Of a stretch of DNA of 64,000 nucleotides, positions 24,780 to 37,505 are shown one piece after another. Origin of the DNA: Polytrichum commune (lineage: Eukaryota > Streptophyta > Polytrichopsida > Polytrichales > Polytrichaceae). The notes under the pieces are model-generated. The model was not told the origin of the DNA. It was given only the letters and a program-made list of their open reading frames with translations, and made no database searches. The stretch spans positions 32,818,527 to 32,882,526 of the forward strand of contig OX485808.1 of assembly GCA_950295325.1 (NCBI GenBank), in the 5' to 3' direction. Position 1 is the stretch's first letter, and each line of letters opens with the position of its first letter. A program made the position numbers and the translations under genes.

Positions 24780-26240
24780 CAAGTATTGGTCACCAAAGGA
24801 TTAAGAAGGTGGAGGCGGACAAAGGCATTGTGTCCTCTAACCCAATAAATGAGCGTCTGGATGTGATACCGGGTCATCATTTAAATTTTACTCAAATTCC
24901 AAAACAAAAGTAGATTGATCTCGAGATTGGACTTTTGATGAGTTTCACAAATTTGAATCCGAGTTCGAAGACATGAGCAAGGAGAAGCCTGGAGTGGTTG
25001 CCTTGACCAGCTACATAAGATGAACAATTCTTAGCAAGGAATATTCAAGCCCAATATATATTGTGTTTGAACCATAGACTTAGGTGGGTTTTCTTAAAAT
25101 TCCACCTCAAATGCCACTCATTGACGGAGATATTGAGAGGCGACCATGCATTTGTGATGGAACTAGAGGATGGAGAACAAGTCATTGAAAAGGTTGAAAA
25201 AATATTCGAGCTAGTTATATGAAAGTAAAGAACCTCCTACTCCACATCAAAGGTGACACAGTACGGGAGCATACCATGGCAAGCATCTTCAACACACTAG
25301 TACGGGAGAGCTATTACAAAGGAAAACAATACGAATTCCTTAACTTGACTACCCGGATATTGAGAAAGATTACGCTTTCCACACACTAGCCGCCGAACAG
25401 GCTAAGGACTCAATCTTGAACTTTTGGCATAATCTAAAACCATGAGAATCTCAAATTTAGTGTAACTTACAACCAAGAAACATGAAATCCTTCTAATTTT
25501 TGTATTAGGTTATGCTAGTAGTCAACAACATCCCCCAAACGTAGTCACAATTTGCCCTAGTTTTCTTCAAGAAACTTTTCACCGAAGATAATACAGTCAG
25601 AGTGAGCTTTGGACACACCCCAAAGCACAAGGAACATAGGCAAGCCGGGTGGTGTCATGTTCAATGTCTCAATGCCGCGGTTAACACCGAGTGGTTGAGC
25701 GAATTGGCATCCGTTCTCGAGAGGCGTATCGACTTCACCCCCGACCATGGAAGCATCAATAGTTCAACACCAAATCCAACTGTCATCCACCTAGCTCAAG
25801 CTCCAACTCGCTAGGTAATCGCTCAAAAAATCCAAGCAATGCACAACACCATTGACCTACCAATTTCCAAGAAACACTTCAACTGGGCAATGCAACTTTG
25901 GAGGAGAAGATAGCCACGATGGTATCTTCAATCAACCTCAATATGGACAAACGGGTGGAAGTAGCTACTTACACAGTCAAGGCACAAACCGCAAGCATTT
26001 CCTTACCCATGGGAACATTGGCCATGGAGTTTCAACTTTCAAACCAACAATTGCAAGCCATAGCATAGACCTTGGTTGCCACCATACCAAGCCTACCAAC
26101 ACCTTCGCACCCAACCGCACACCCCTTGATGCACGAAGGAAGAGCACAACTCCAACTTCAAAATCCTCTAAGCTTCCCCCATCCACCTCCTTCCATCAAC
26201 CATGTCCATGGCTACAACAACTACAATGAATAGTTCCTCC
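24780..26240 (+). pseudogene. Decayed retroelement-like (gag-like) coding remnant
   Basis: Several stretches look coding but are broken by stops and frame changes. Examples are NLLLHIKGDTVREHTMASIF (about 25229-25290), DYPDIEKDYAFHTLAAEQ (about 25345-25400) and ATLEEKIATMVSSINLNMDK (about 25885-25945). Charged helical composition is what one sees in retroelement Gag-type proteins, but no protease or polymerase motif is visible. The assignment rests on composition only. Confidence 0.3.
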
Positions 26241-26637
26241 CTAACCTCCCAACAATGGCTTATCCTATTTGCTTTTAATACTAGCTACACATGCATCAAT
26301 AAGGAGTTCCAGCTCCTTCCTTGCATTTTCATAATTCTCCCAAAATGAATATTCATGAATATCTCATCTCGATCACTCGATCACTCCATACACACAACAA
26401 CCACAACAACAACACACACCACCTTCCAATCACCACAACTATCAATACAATCCAAACACACACTTAAAAACATCATAGCCCCTCCCCCCCCCCACACACA
26501 CACACATTGGCATACATACATCCCTATCCAACTCAAACACATAATATTCATACTAATGCTTATAAGCCTCATACATATACAACACCCACAAATATCCACA
26601 AAGCTACCCCACACATACACCCCAAGATGGTTTATTC

Positions 26638-27624
26638 CACTACAAGAAAAAACGGTTCCGTTCCAACAGAGTTCCAACAGAATTCTGTTGATTCTACCTG
26701 TTGATTCGGAACAATTTTAACACATATCTCTTGATTGAGGCATTCGTTAAATGTCCAAGTTATACTAGTAAAAATGATATAAATTAGTAATTCCGCTCCT
26801 CACATCCCGGGCTACACACCTACTACCAAGGACCACCTTGCCTAGCCTAGGCTAAAGACCTAGCCACCTACCTAACCTAGGCTAGGCCCAAGGGTGAAGG
26901 CAAAGGGTATCAATCCTTGACCTCTTGGCTACCGCGAGGAGGCCTTAGCCACTAAGCCACCACTCATCACATGATGTAGAACGAGTATGTAAGACATTTG
27001 TATAAAGAGGCCGTAAAATTTATAAATTTTTGTAAAATTTATAATTACATAGATTACATAATTACATAATTATAGTAATTATGGTAATTATAGTAATTAT
27101 GGTAATTGCAGAAATTAGTAATTACTATAATTACTATAATTAGTCATTTATGTAAATATTTTAATTATTAATTTCTGTAATTACTTTAATTACTATAATT
27201 ATGTAATTACTGTAATGAGTAAGTACAATAATTAGAGTAATTGCTAATTAGTAATTAAATCTACTATAAATAGAACAAAATTACAATCATTCACAATTTA
27301 CTATAATTGTAAATTTAAGTAATTCAAATAATTAAATATTTCAAATTAATCAAACTATTTAATTATTGTAAATTATAGGAATCATAGTAATTGATTACTT
27401 TAACATAATTAGTGTTATTTAAAAATTAAAATACAATAATTAAAATTCCTCTGCTGAAATCAACAGATAAATGATCTTCCTCTGTTGAAATCAACAGATA
27501 AATGTTCCCTCTGTTGATTTGTGTCGCACAATGGATCCATTTCAACATTGTTTTTCCCAAATCTGTTGAAATCAACAGAAATTAGTTGATTTTATGTTGA
27601 TTCGGACTGCGATTTCTTGTAGTG
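26638..27624. mobile_element. Non-autonomous CACTA (En/Spm) element, 987 bp, TSD TTC
   Basis: Starts CACTACAAGAAA and ends TTTCTTGTAGTG. It is flanked on both sides by TTC (26635-26637 and 27625-27627), the 3-bp duplication expected of CACTA elements. Subterminal copies of the palindromic motif CTGTTGAAATCAACAG, or half of it, occur at both ends, as in transposase-binding regions of this class. The core (about 26990-27430) is almost pure A/T and has no gene. Confidence 0.93.
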
Positions 27625-30600
27625 TTCCAACAATCACAACAACAAGTATCACCATAACCACACGAACAAATCCATTTACCCACCCACCACTTGTAACATC
27701 AAAAACATATTCATACAAAAGGTAAACACAATAGGGGGCATTCACGGTTGGGGTACCAACTGTGAATGGGTGACTAACGGTTAAAGGACTAAATTAGATA
27801 ACTTTACATAGTTGGTGTGCTTAGATTTGTATTGTGGAGCATATTTTGGATCATACCTACATTTAGTATTCCATATTGAGTACACCTACAAAGTTAATTT
27901 ACAAGGAATGGGGATATCTAAGATATCATTTTGATTCCTTAACGGACATCCATGGGTGCTGTAAAAATTCTTGACCTTAAGATCAAGGAATGAAAAGAAG
28001 AACAAAAATTAATTGAAATGATCCCAATTTTTTTTTTCTCATAATTATTGTTCAATTGTGTACCAATATAACTAAAAATGTATTGCATACCAGTTGTATA
28101 GCTTTACGTATGACACCAAACATGGCCAATAATACACAATAACATGGCTACATGAAAAAAAAGAATGTTTAGTATTAGAATTGGACATAAGAATATATAT
28201 GTATGGACACATGACACTTGCACCAAGGTACTAGGATGGAAAACATGAAATAAATTACCTCCGATGTACACTTCAATATTGAAATTGCTATTGATGTGGC
28301 CCAAACAAGTCATATGACCTTTTTACAAGTCCTATGACCTATCTACTCAAATTCATAAAGGATTTATCTATTATTGGTGACTCTTAAATATTAAATAATA
28401 GATTTCTTGATAAATCCTATGACCTCTCTACTTATTTATTTAGAATTTATTGATCAAATAATAGTAAATCATAATAAATGCGGAGATCAAATGCGACATA
28501 GTCCTTAATTCCTTTGTCCCAAAAGTAGTACCCCAATTGTGAATGAACCCAATACACATACATAACCCAATATTACACCTACATAACACCTATGCTTTCA
28601 TCTAAATAAAACACATCAACCTTATTGGAATTCTCCTCCTCATAACACACACACACACACACCTAAAAACCCCAAAATTCACTGTCACATATGGAATGCA
28701 TCAATCCTCCTCTTACAAAATGGAGACATCTCCCCAAACCCCAAGCTAACATATGAAATCCTAAAATGTATGCCTAAAGCATTTAAACAAAGACATTCCC
28801 AATATTTCCAAGCCAACTCAACGGCACTCAAACCCCAATTCACACTCTTAATGGATGCATTCCTCCCATACCCACGATCCTCCACCCTTCAAACTAACCC
28901 CGTACAAGAACTCCCGGGATTTTGAGCTTTGCGACATAATTTTTACATGTGTGGGAGTTGTGTCATTTTAATGTCATGCAAAAGGTCCATGAAGGAATGT
29001 TCTATAATTAATTAGTTATATAAATCTTCTAGCTAGACTTAAACCTAGATGTAAGTCACCTACTTCATTAACTACTAAGGTAGGAGAGAGGCAATTACCG
29101 CATACAAGTGTATCTTTCATTCATCCGACATCAAAACATTAAGATAGTACATAGTAAATAGTAAACAATAAATATTTCACAGTAAATAGTAGACAATTTC
29201 CAGTATATAATAAATAATAGACCGTTAATAGTAAAATAATTTACTATAAATAGTAAATAATAAAACAGACAGTTAATAGCAATAATATACTAAAATACTA
29301 AAATACTAAAATATCATATGATAAATAGTAAATAATATACTATATACAATAGATAATAATAACATACTGAAAATAGTAAATAATATACTATATAAAGTAT
29401 ATAATAAAAAATACTATCAATAATAAACAACTGACCATTAATATTAACAATATATTATAAATAATGAATAATGAATATCAGACCATAAATAGTAAACAAT
29501 ATACTATATACAGTAGATAATAATAACATATTATAATATATTATAAACTGTAAATAATATTGAAATACTATAAATAATAGACAACATACCATTAATAATA
29601 ATAATATACTATATACATTGGATAATAATAACATACTAAATACCAGCTAATATAATATATAAAATAGATAATAATAAAACACTACAAATAATAGATAATA
29701 TACTATAAACAATGAATATTACTCTTTTCATCAATATGGAAATTGCTACGAGTTTTGAAGTGGTAAAGTTAGGTTAACATATAGTCGATCTATAGGTTAA
29801 CCCAAAACCACTCATCTAAATGCTTGTGCTAATTGTCAAAACTCATATGAGTGTCATCAATCACAAGTTGCCACCGCATAAACCTTAAATTCGTTCGCCT
29901 AAAAAATATAGATCTCATCCATTTCAACATTACATGACCCTAGTGAGTGGTTAAATGGACATGATCAACTATGGATGCCTCGACTTGATATTATGCATCC
30001 TTAGAGCTCCACGTACTAGTAACCCCCTTTATTCTTAACCTCAAAGTACAAATAATTGAATTTACTATTGCAACGACAAATCCCCCCAATGGTTACAACC
30101 TGAAAATTGGAAAAATATGCAACCTTCCCCCTTTTAATTTCACTAGGATGGACAGTCCTACCACCCATCATTATCATTGTAGGGATTAAGAGGAACCATA
30201 CACACCACAACCACGAAGATCCTCCAAGACCTCCAAATCCCCATTACCAAAATACATAAACATTCTCAGAACTTGCCTTCAAATACTTAGCATATATCAT
30301 CCTCAACAAAAGAAAATTAGAATAAAAAACAAAATCCGGACTCACTCGATTGAATGTACGATATTGTAGCAACGGCGGCCATAACTGATCACTTAAGAGA
30401 TTTTGCGCCAAATTTGGAAAAGTGTAAGGTGGTGCAATTTTTCCCTAGGTACGAAGATAGAAATGAAGAGGATTGCAAATTTTTTTTGAGTAATTTTATT
30501 CCTCAAATTGAAATTACCATGAAGTTTTGAAGCCAAAACTTGGCTTGAACATATCACCAATGTCTAGAGTTTGCCATAACTGCTCATTTTAATCGCTCAT

Positions 30601-30700
30601 TCCTCATCACTTTAGCACTCAAAACCAAGACATGTGTCATGTCACTATATGGTTTTGGCTTGATCGAAATTTAGTCTAGCCTGATCGAAATTTAGGTACC
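27625..30700. other. AT-rich intergenic sequence with CA microsatellite
   Basis: (AC)n lies near 28642-28662. No gene is recognised. The imperfect tandem array at 29140-29720 is listed separately. Confidence 0.45.
29140..29720. repeat. Imperfect AT-rich tandem array
   Basis: A block of the type aaataatatactatatacaa followed by tagataataataacata recurs near 29320, 29485 and 29600, with many shorter atagtaaataat units between. Period and copy number are irregular. No function is visible. Confidence 0.6.
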
Positions 30701-30707
30701 CTATAAA

Positions 30708-30880
30708 CTGATGATCATAACATTATTCAAGTCCATAACAATGTTATGTGGGACTGACATTATTATGTGGAATATTCCACATATTTAGTACGAATGTGTG
30801 AAATATTCCACAAAATGTTGTTAGTCCCACAAAACATTAATATAGATTAGAATAATGTTATGAAAAAATCTTGATTGGGA
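30708..30880. mobile_element. Foldback (hairpin) element, arms ~80 bp
   Basis: The left arm begins ATCATAACATTATTC and includes TGTGGGACTGAC and GTGGAATATTCCACA. The right arm carries the complements in reverse order (TGTGGAATATT, GTTAGTCCCACA, GAATAATGTTATGA). A similar half-element occurs near 22970. No target duplication was assigned. Confidence 0.65.
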
Positions 30881-31080
30881 AAAGGTGCATCTATTATAAC
30901 AATGATGGCATAGAACTACTAACCTCCGGTCCACCTATGAAAATAGGCACTAAGCCACCCTCGGTCCTCAACATCGCATCTCAATGTCATAAGCACCCTG
31001 AGACTTTTCTTTAGCCAACCCTAACACCCTGAAACTCCTCCCACCATATCCTCCGTCCGATCACCTTCATCGATGGCTCC
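30881..31080. other. Intergenic sequence before the unidentified fragment
   Basis: No feature seen beyond CT-rich sequence near 30955-31070 that could be a leader. Confidence 0.3.
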
Positions 31081-31472
31081 CCTGCGTCCTCAGTCCTTCC
31101 ACAGTGTTTCTCGCAGCTCAACCCTCAACGTGCGTTCGGTGGGAGTATCTTCTCAGAGGGAAGCTTCGTCATCGCCATCGCGCTGCCATATGCGGAGTTT
31201 CATGTTATAGAGGGTCCAGCATATCCCCAGGAAACAACGATTCGATTCATAGTGCCGGAGCAGTGGAAGAGCCTAAGGTACGCCATTAATTTTGCACACC
31301 TTCATGTGAACTGCTGTTTGTTGCAATACTTGCAGAACTGCTTTCAGGTGTAATAAGGGAAGAAATATCTCTGTTGAGTTGCCGAGCTGCATAACCAAGG
31401 TTACAGGCGGCATTTCCCCTGTCATTTCTCGAAACTTGAGACCTCCCATGCCCTTAGAAAGATCTTCTTCAG
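31081..31472 (+). CDS. Unidentified two-exon coding fragment
   Basis: Exon 1 runs to 31277 and exon 2 is 31336-31472. They join in phase (AG|A) and read without a stop through FGGSIFSEGSFVIAIALPYA, HVIEGPAYPQETTIRFIVPE and, in exon 2, CNKGRNISVELPSCITKVTG. Donor GTACGC and acceptor TTGCAG are good. The frame has no ATG in exon 1. An ATG in good context at 31074 is in another frame and stops after about 45 codons. Either the start lies in an upstream exon or a frameshift has broken the gene. A third exon after 31472 would have to begin in phase 1, and a candidate acceptor at about 32768 was not convincing. I do not recognise the family. Confidence 0.4.
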
Positions 31473-31480
31473 GTTAGCAG

Positions 31481-31519
31481 GTCAGGGTAGGTCAGGGTAG
31501 GTTAGGTTAGGTTAGGTTA
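31481..31519. repeat. GGTCAGGGTA / GGTTA tandem tract
   Basis: Two GTCAGGGTAG units followed by about four GGTTA units. It resembles short telomere-like repeats (TTAGG) but is not the plant TTTAGGG repeat. Most likely it is a simple microsatellite. Confidence 0.6.
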
Positions 31520-32039
31520 TGTACGAAACTGCCGCTCCTGCGGTACTTGATTGTTTCTTCTACCATATGTCAGGTTGTGAGAGAATGTTGCTCTGGTAAT
31601 TTGCAAGTGTACTCGGCCTCTTTTCTGCGATGCCATTGTGATTGACGCTTGAGTTGACGATTTCGTGTTAGAAACGAGCCCCTTGTGGACTTGACCGGAA
31701 TTTGTCTAAGGTATGAATTAGTTCTTGCATGGACAATCGTATATTGTTTTGAAATTTCAACCATATACATCAGGGCAAGCATCGCACAAATGTATAATGT
31801 TTCGCTTGTCTAGAGTTTGAGTTTGGGGGGGGGGGGGGATTTCTGTCGGGCTCGTGTTGACAATCGGTGGACGTGAAATTTCTAGAGTTGTAGAAAATTT
31901 AGTGGAACCCTTTCCGACGCAAATAGTATACGGGACACTAAATGTCATAAACAGTGTATGTAGTGAGTACGGTGATGTCGTAGTGTTCCAATACACACTT
32001 AGATCCTGTGCACTCACGAGAAGGAAGCAAAGCATGTGA

Positions 32040-32675
32040 ATGTGCAGCAGTAGTTTGAAGTGTTGCAAAGGTGGATGGGGTTGTAAGTGAAGGAAGCGAG
32101 GAAGAGAGATGTTCATTTGATGAGCACTTTGTTGAGGAGGTTTGAAGAGGATGCAGCTTCTTGCGTTGAATGAGGTGTTCTGTTCTTCCGAATGTGGGAA
32201 TTCGAGCCCTAATTTGTGGAGGTAGCTCCGCTCTAGGGCTTCTAGCACCTTCACATGCAATGACGATTAATCGTTCTCTGTAGCTGAAATTTTCTGAATG
32301 TGAGAATGAATGTAGAGACTTCGGTATAGATCATAGGCAGCCATGGTAAGTAGGTGGTGAATGTGCGCTGGGAGTTTGAAGTATTTGGAAGGTGATTGGG
32401 GTTGTAAGTGAAGGAAGTGAGGAAGAGAGATGTGCATTCGACGAGTAATGTGTTGAGGAGGTTAAAAGAGGATGAAGCTTCTTGCGTTGAAAGAGGTGTT
32501 CTGTATGTTCCGAATGTGGGAGCAATTCCAGCCCAAATTTTTGGGATGTGCCCCCGCTCTAGGTTTCTATGCACCTTCATTCGCAATGGCGACTTAACCT
32601 TCCTCTGTATCTGGAAAGTCGCTGAATGTGTGAGTGATTGTAGAGGTTTTGGTATAGATCGTAAGCAGTCATGGT
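32040..32675. repeat. Tandem duplication, two ~318 bp units
   Basis: Unit 1 (about 32040-32345) and unit 2 (about 32360-32675) share gttgtaagtgaaggaag, gttgaggaggtt, gcagcttcttgcgttgaa and ggtatagatc in the same order. Neither unit has a conserved reading frame. Confidence 0.8.
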
Positions 32676-33714
32676 GCAGTCAGGATTTAAGGCATGAAAT
32701 CATGGTGACTTGTATCATGGTTTTTTTTTATTGTGTCCTGTTGGTGGATTATAGCTCAATTGCAGTGTCTACACAAGCGTGCTCAAGAATCTGTCCTTGC
32801 AGACTTCAATTGTACAATTTTGTGACCATCTCCTTCACTCGTCACTTGCAGCTTATCAACTTAGCCCTTCTCATAAGCTTTCAGGCCTTAAGTCTCATCT
32901 GCATGTTTGTGGTGTCCGTCCTCTCCCAGTCAACCCTGCCACCTATTTCAGGATTTCCCTGGAATAAGGAAAACCATCTTCCTCAACTTGCCAGGACTTG
33001 CATTTGGCTATAACACTGTATTGGGAAACTTGTATTAACAATATGAATGTGCTTCTTAGCTGCATGGACGTGCACAGAGAAGTGACCTCCAGAGCGGTAC
33101 CAGAGAACATATTTCCATTAATTGGACCTACACTTGGCAAAGTAAACTGCAGCATCTGTGCGGTCTGCAAAACAGTAGGATGTGTTGTTAAGAGTCCTTT
33201 GTACAATTTCATACATAGTCAAGACAAGATGAGTACCAGAAAATACATATTTACTGGAATTTAGATGAATGAGATAGCTTTGTGCTTTAAAGGTTGTGAT
33301 TGATGAATAATGAAGTATTTACTGCTGCTATTATGTTGGAATCAGTTTAGTGCTTAGAACCCATGAGGCATTTCAAAGTTATTTGTGTTTCTCTTTTTGA
33401 GGCAGGTATTTCTGAATTCTCAATGACCTTAAATATGATTTCTTTATCTTCGAAGTTGCTACTAAAAGGTAGATTGCATATAGTTGTGTATGAGTGGATT
33501 GCATTAAAATTTGCTAAGCTCCTTGGTGTCTGCAAAGCCCCCAGAGGTACATGCATGTTTACCCCCCCTGTATTAATCTCATCCCAACCTCTTGGCGTCA
33601 TCATTTGATTCAGGTTGGAGTGGTCAATTAATTCAGGTTGGAATACGTGAGGTTGAACGTGGGCGTGCGGCTTGATTCACCTCAGCAGGTGGTGTGGAGA
33701 CTGACAACAGCAAG
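32676..33714. other. Leader region upstream of the SR gene, no separate gene seen
   Basis: Two reading frames of about 60-200 codons overlap here in different phases, and neither has a recognisable motif. The sequence just before 33715 (ctcag at 33681-33685) could be a 5' UTR intron acceptor of the SR gene. Confidence 0.35.
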
Positions 33715-36700
33715 ATGGCAAAAATAAGGCCTGTGTACTGTGGGAACTTTGAGTACGATGCTCGACAGTCTGAGATCGAGCGATTGTTTACAGCTTATGG
33801 GAGGGTTGACCGAGTTGACATGAAAACAGGCAATCTTTCATCTTTGGTCTTGGGTTCCCTCAGGCACTACTTTCCTTGCTTTGGTCGTGGTCTATTATAC
33901 CTTGCTCTCTTTGGTGACTTGGATTGTGTTCCAACCAGTTCTTGCTGAGTGGGGCTCATCAATTAGTTTTGGAGTATGTCCAGTCTTTTTCTCAGTGTCT
34001 TATCATCAAATAATGGTTCAAATGTGGTTGTGCTTTGATAATCACATAATGTTATATATTGAATTGCCTTCTCTCTGTTTCTTTCCTATAATCAAGACTG
34101 TCCCCATGTAGACTAGTCTAGTCCCTGAACTACAGGAGATTACAAAATTGAACCAGCAACCCTTCACGCTGAGGAAGTGGATGTGGTGTCTCTTTGTGGA
34201 TTAGTTTCACATTTTCACCTACCCCATCCATCTTTTAAAATGTTGCGGTAGTGGTTGTAGCTCCTAAACTGCCCTGCCCTGATGGGATAATAGTCTGGAG
34301 GAGGAGCACAGATAAGAGGATCCATTTTATATACAAATATCACAGAGCCTTGTTTTTTTGGGGGGTGGTAGATTTATGAATTTTTAGGGTAGCCTATTTT
34401 GGGCTGTACAAGCATTGCTAGTCCTCAATCTTACTTCGTCATACTTCAGGATAACCTACTAACCTTAAATGTGAACTGCAACACAAACATGTAGCTGGAA
34501 CAAGGGGTGAATTATTGTAGATTCTCAAGGATGGGTGTGGCACCGCAGGCATGAGCATGATGAGCATGGTAGCTCTCATGCTGGCAATTTGGTTGGGGAT
34601 ATCCCACTTCCACATGGCTCCTTCTGCCAACAATTTGCTTCATTGTGTGTGACTTTCTGAACAAATCAGAAGAAAATCTGCAGTAACAACCAGCATTCAT
34701 CACCTTGTCATCAGTCATCAGACCTCTTCTCTATTGTACAATGGGTGACAACATAATGACAACATTCTGGCCTCTCATGTGTGCGTACAAGGCCTGATCA
34801 TCCTAGGTTGTCATCACTGAAGTCACGTCAGCACCAAGTGTCCGTCCCAGCTTCTCTTTTTCCTACATGTGCCCGTCATCTAGAATCATTCGGCAGCAAC
34901 TTCGGGGATCAACATGATTGGTGGAAGCTTGGCTAATCTGTGTTCTTTTGTCAACAATTGACACCTGACCTTACTTTATGCAGACAACTGGCAATGAGTA
35001 GTGGCCAGGTGGCTATCAAAATATTCCCCCTTGAGATTGGTTAATTGCTACAAATGGTTTAGAGAAGCGCATGACATGACCCTGTCGCATAAACTTTGCC
35101 CTGTCTTTTGTGTGTGGGATTTGTGAATTTATGCTGATGTTTTGCTTTAAGTTTTGTTTTGGAGTGTTGTAATGTACAGAGCCTCCAAAGTTTCATGTCT
35201 GCCTATACGAGAGACATGCTTCTTAGTTTGTGGTGGGTTCTTCAGCTTATGCTTGCGTTTCATCGAACAGGGTTTTCATTTGTCTACATGGATGATGAGC
35301 GCGATGCAGAGGATGCCATTCGAGGTCTTGACAATGTTGAGTTTGGTAGGCAACACCGTCGGCTTCGTGTGGAGTGGGCCAAGGTACATGAGCACACTTA
35401 TGCGTTACATTATGTGAAAGTCTGTTGTATGATGACAGGGTGACATCACGCAAGTATAACAACTTCTGATTTCTATAATTATTTTGTACATGTCTTCTAC
35501 ATCAACAATTAAATTAAATTTCACATACAATGTATGATGCAATTTCTAACTACATGCATCTGTAAGATGCAGCAAGGCGATGGCGCAATCCGCAGGCGAG
35601 AGGATGCCCGCAGGAGTAATACCAAGCTGCGACCCACTAAGACTCTTTTTGTTGTAAACTTTGACCCCATCAACACAAGAGTGCGAGACTTGGAACGTCA
35701 TTTTGAACCATATGGAAAGCTAGAACGTGTGCAAATTCGAAAGAATTTTGGCTTTGTCCAATACGAGACTCAGGACGATGCAACGAAAGCTCTAGAATAC
35801 ACTAATATGAGGTAGTACTGTTCTCCCTCTTTAGTATGACACGTTTGGGAAACACACAAAAAGTCGTATTATTGAGGTGTTGTCTTATCATTAATATGAC
35901 AAATGGCGTAAAGTTGTCGTATTCTTGAGGGAATACGAAAACATAAGTAATACGAGCTTAAAAATATGGACAACGAGTTTAAGCAATATAGATGGTATGA
36001 AATAATAACTTATAACTCCAAACAAGTACAAATAGGAGTTCAAAGATCTCTGGTGTTGCCTACCCAAGTTAGCAATTGTCATCTGATGTAAATTTCCACC
36101 TAACTATTGAAAACTAATAATTTCATGAAGTAACAATGATGCATGACCTTTAGCATCACTAAGCTTTATTGTAGGTGGAGCAACATCATCCACATCAACT
36201 AAATGTGGATCAATATTAAGATCAAAGTCTTGTGCATAATTGGTTCCCACAGCAACATCCACCAACTCATGAGTACTCATTTCACGGCAACATACTAGAC
36301 AGGAGGCCACTCTAACCCTAACCATGTCCATTCTACAATAGTAAACCTAATCATCATTAAGTTCCCAACGATAAGTGAAGGTCCCAAGTAGTTCCCAAGT
36401 GAAAATGGATATATTTTAGATGTACATAACATAGATGAAAGGAATTTTAGCATTAACTACCTCTTTAATATGACACAACGGAGATTCTAAATGTCGCATT
36501 ATCGAGTTGTTGCAGTCGTATAAAAGAGGGAGTTACGAACTAAAAAGTTTGGTCTTGCAAAAATGTGTGGTAATATTGAGGGTGTCGTATAAACGAGTGT
36601 TGTATTAATGAGGTTAGACTGTATTTGCAACCTGCACTTAAAAAGGGTGAAGGTGCTTTCTTTCATGTCAAGCCTTGTGCTGGTGCTTTAGTCACTCAGT

Positions 36701-37505
36701 CACAGTGCTCACACTTCTTCATTGTCGACATTTGTAAGTTACTTCCTTTTCTATGTATGTTCTCAAAGTGTCTTGTTTTTGTATGTACCTTATACTAATA
36801 TCTGTGTTGTTGTACTTGAGTTGACTGTGGACAGTTTTTCCACCTCTATGTGGTCTCATTTATATTGGAAACAGTCAAGTCTAATCAGTTGGAGAAATTT
36901 GCTTGTGGTATTTGTTGCAGCAAAGTGATGGACCGTGTCATCAGTGTGGAGTATGCAGCACGAGAGGATGGAGATTCAGGGGGTGGGCGACGTGGTAGTC
37001 CTGTTCGCCACAGGGGAAGCACAAGGGATAGCCCCCAATATGGCCGGGCTCGGAGTCCTGTCCGAAGTAGTGGCCGTCACCGCAGGTAAGACATCTTCCA
37101 GAGGCTGGCTCAAGTTACTGGTGAAGCTTTTATAATATTACCACCTGATGAATTTATGTACTTACACATCTGTTGAATGCTTCACTCTTCCTGCATATAA
37201 TGTGGCACTGTGATTCTCTGGCTTGATTGCCAAAAGTTTTTTTAGAGAAAATTAGAGAATAAATATATAAGGGTTGTTGCTTTAATAATAATGTTTTGTT
37301 TTGGCAACTATATGCTGCATGTGGTGCATGTATGGGAACAATCTGGTAGTAAGAAATTCTGTCCAGAAGTTTTACTCATAGAGTAGAAATAGACGTGTTG
37401 AAAGTGTACTAGTTTTGATAGAACTTCTTGATGTGCAGCCCATCACCCCGAGCGTATCGAAGCCGATCTCCTGATTACCGACCATATGCGGGAGCACGCC
37501 GTTGA
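33715..37505 (+). CDS. RS31-like: RS-subfamily SR splicing factor (RS31/RS40-like), 5 exons, 232 aa
   Basis: Exons: 33715-33829, 35271-35383, 35573-35811, 36921-37085, 37439-37505 (TGA), all in phase. RRM1 (residues ~5-75) has RNP2 VYCGNF and RNP1 [11 protein letters not shown]2 (~100-166) has RNP2 LFVVNF and RNP1 KNFGFVQY. The tail is RS/RG-rich ([28 protein letters not shown]). Two RRMs without a zinc knuckle, plus RQSEIERLF and [14 protein letters not shown], place it in the plant-specific RS group. The protein binds pre-mRNA in the nucleus and affects splice-site choice. It is a little shorter than Arabidopsis RS31 (264 aa), mostly in the tail. Intron 1 (33830-35270, 1441 bp) is the longest and begins GC rather than GT. 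Intron 3 holds a transposon. Kozak context aagATGG supports the start. Confidence 0.94.
35818..36621 (-). mobile_element. Pogo/Tigger-like element inside SR intron 3, TSD TA
   Basis: The right end in reverse reads CAGTCTAACCTCATTAATAC. The left end reads CTGTTCTCCCTCTTTAGTA. Both are flanked by TA (35816-35817, 36622-36623). The right TIR closely resembles the CAG-starting TIRs of plant pogo elements such as Emigrant/Lemi1. A minus-strand frame at 36331-36104 ending [14 protein letters not shown] looks like the C-terminal part of a Tigger-type transposase, so this is a deleted derivative. It starts only six bases into the intron. Confidence 0.75.

Noticed and set aside
26381-26677. Minus-strand 98-codon frame rich in Val, Cys and Gly
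   Set aside because: Driven by CA/CCA simple repeats on the other strand and cut by the CACTA element end.
32408-33013. 201-codon + strand frame
   Set aside because: It starts inside a tandem duplication whose other unit does not keep the frame, overlaps another open frame and has no family motif.
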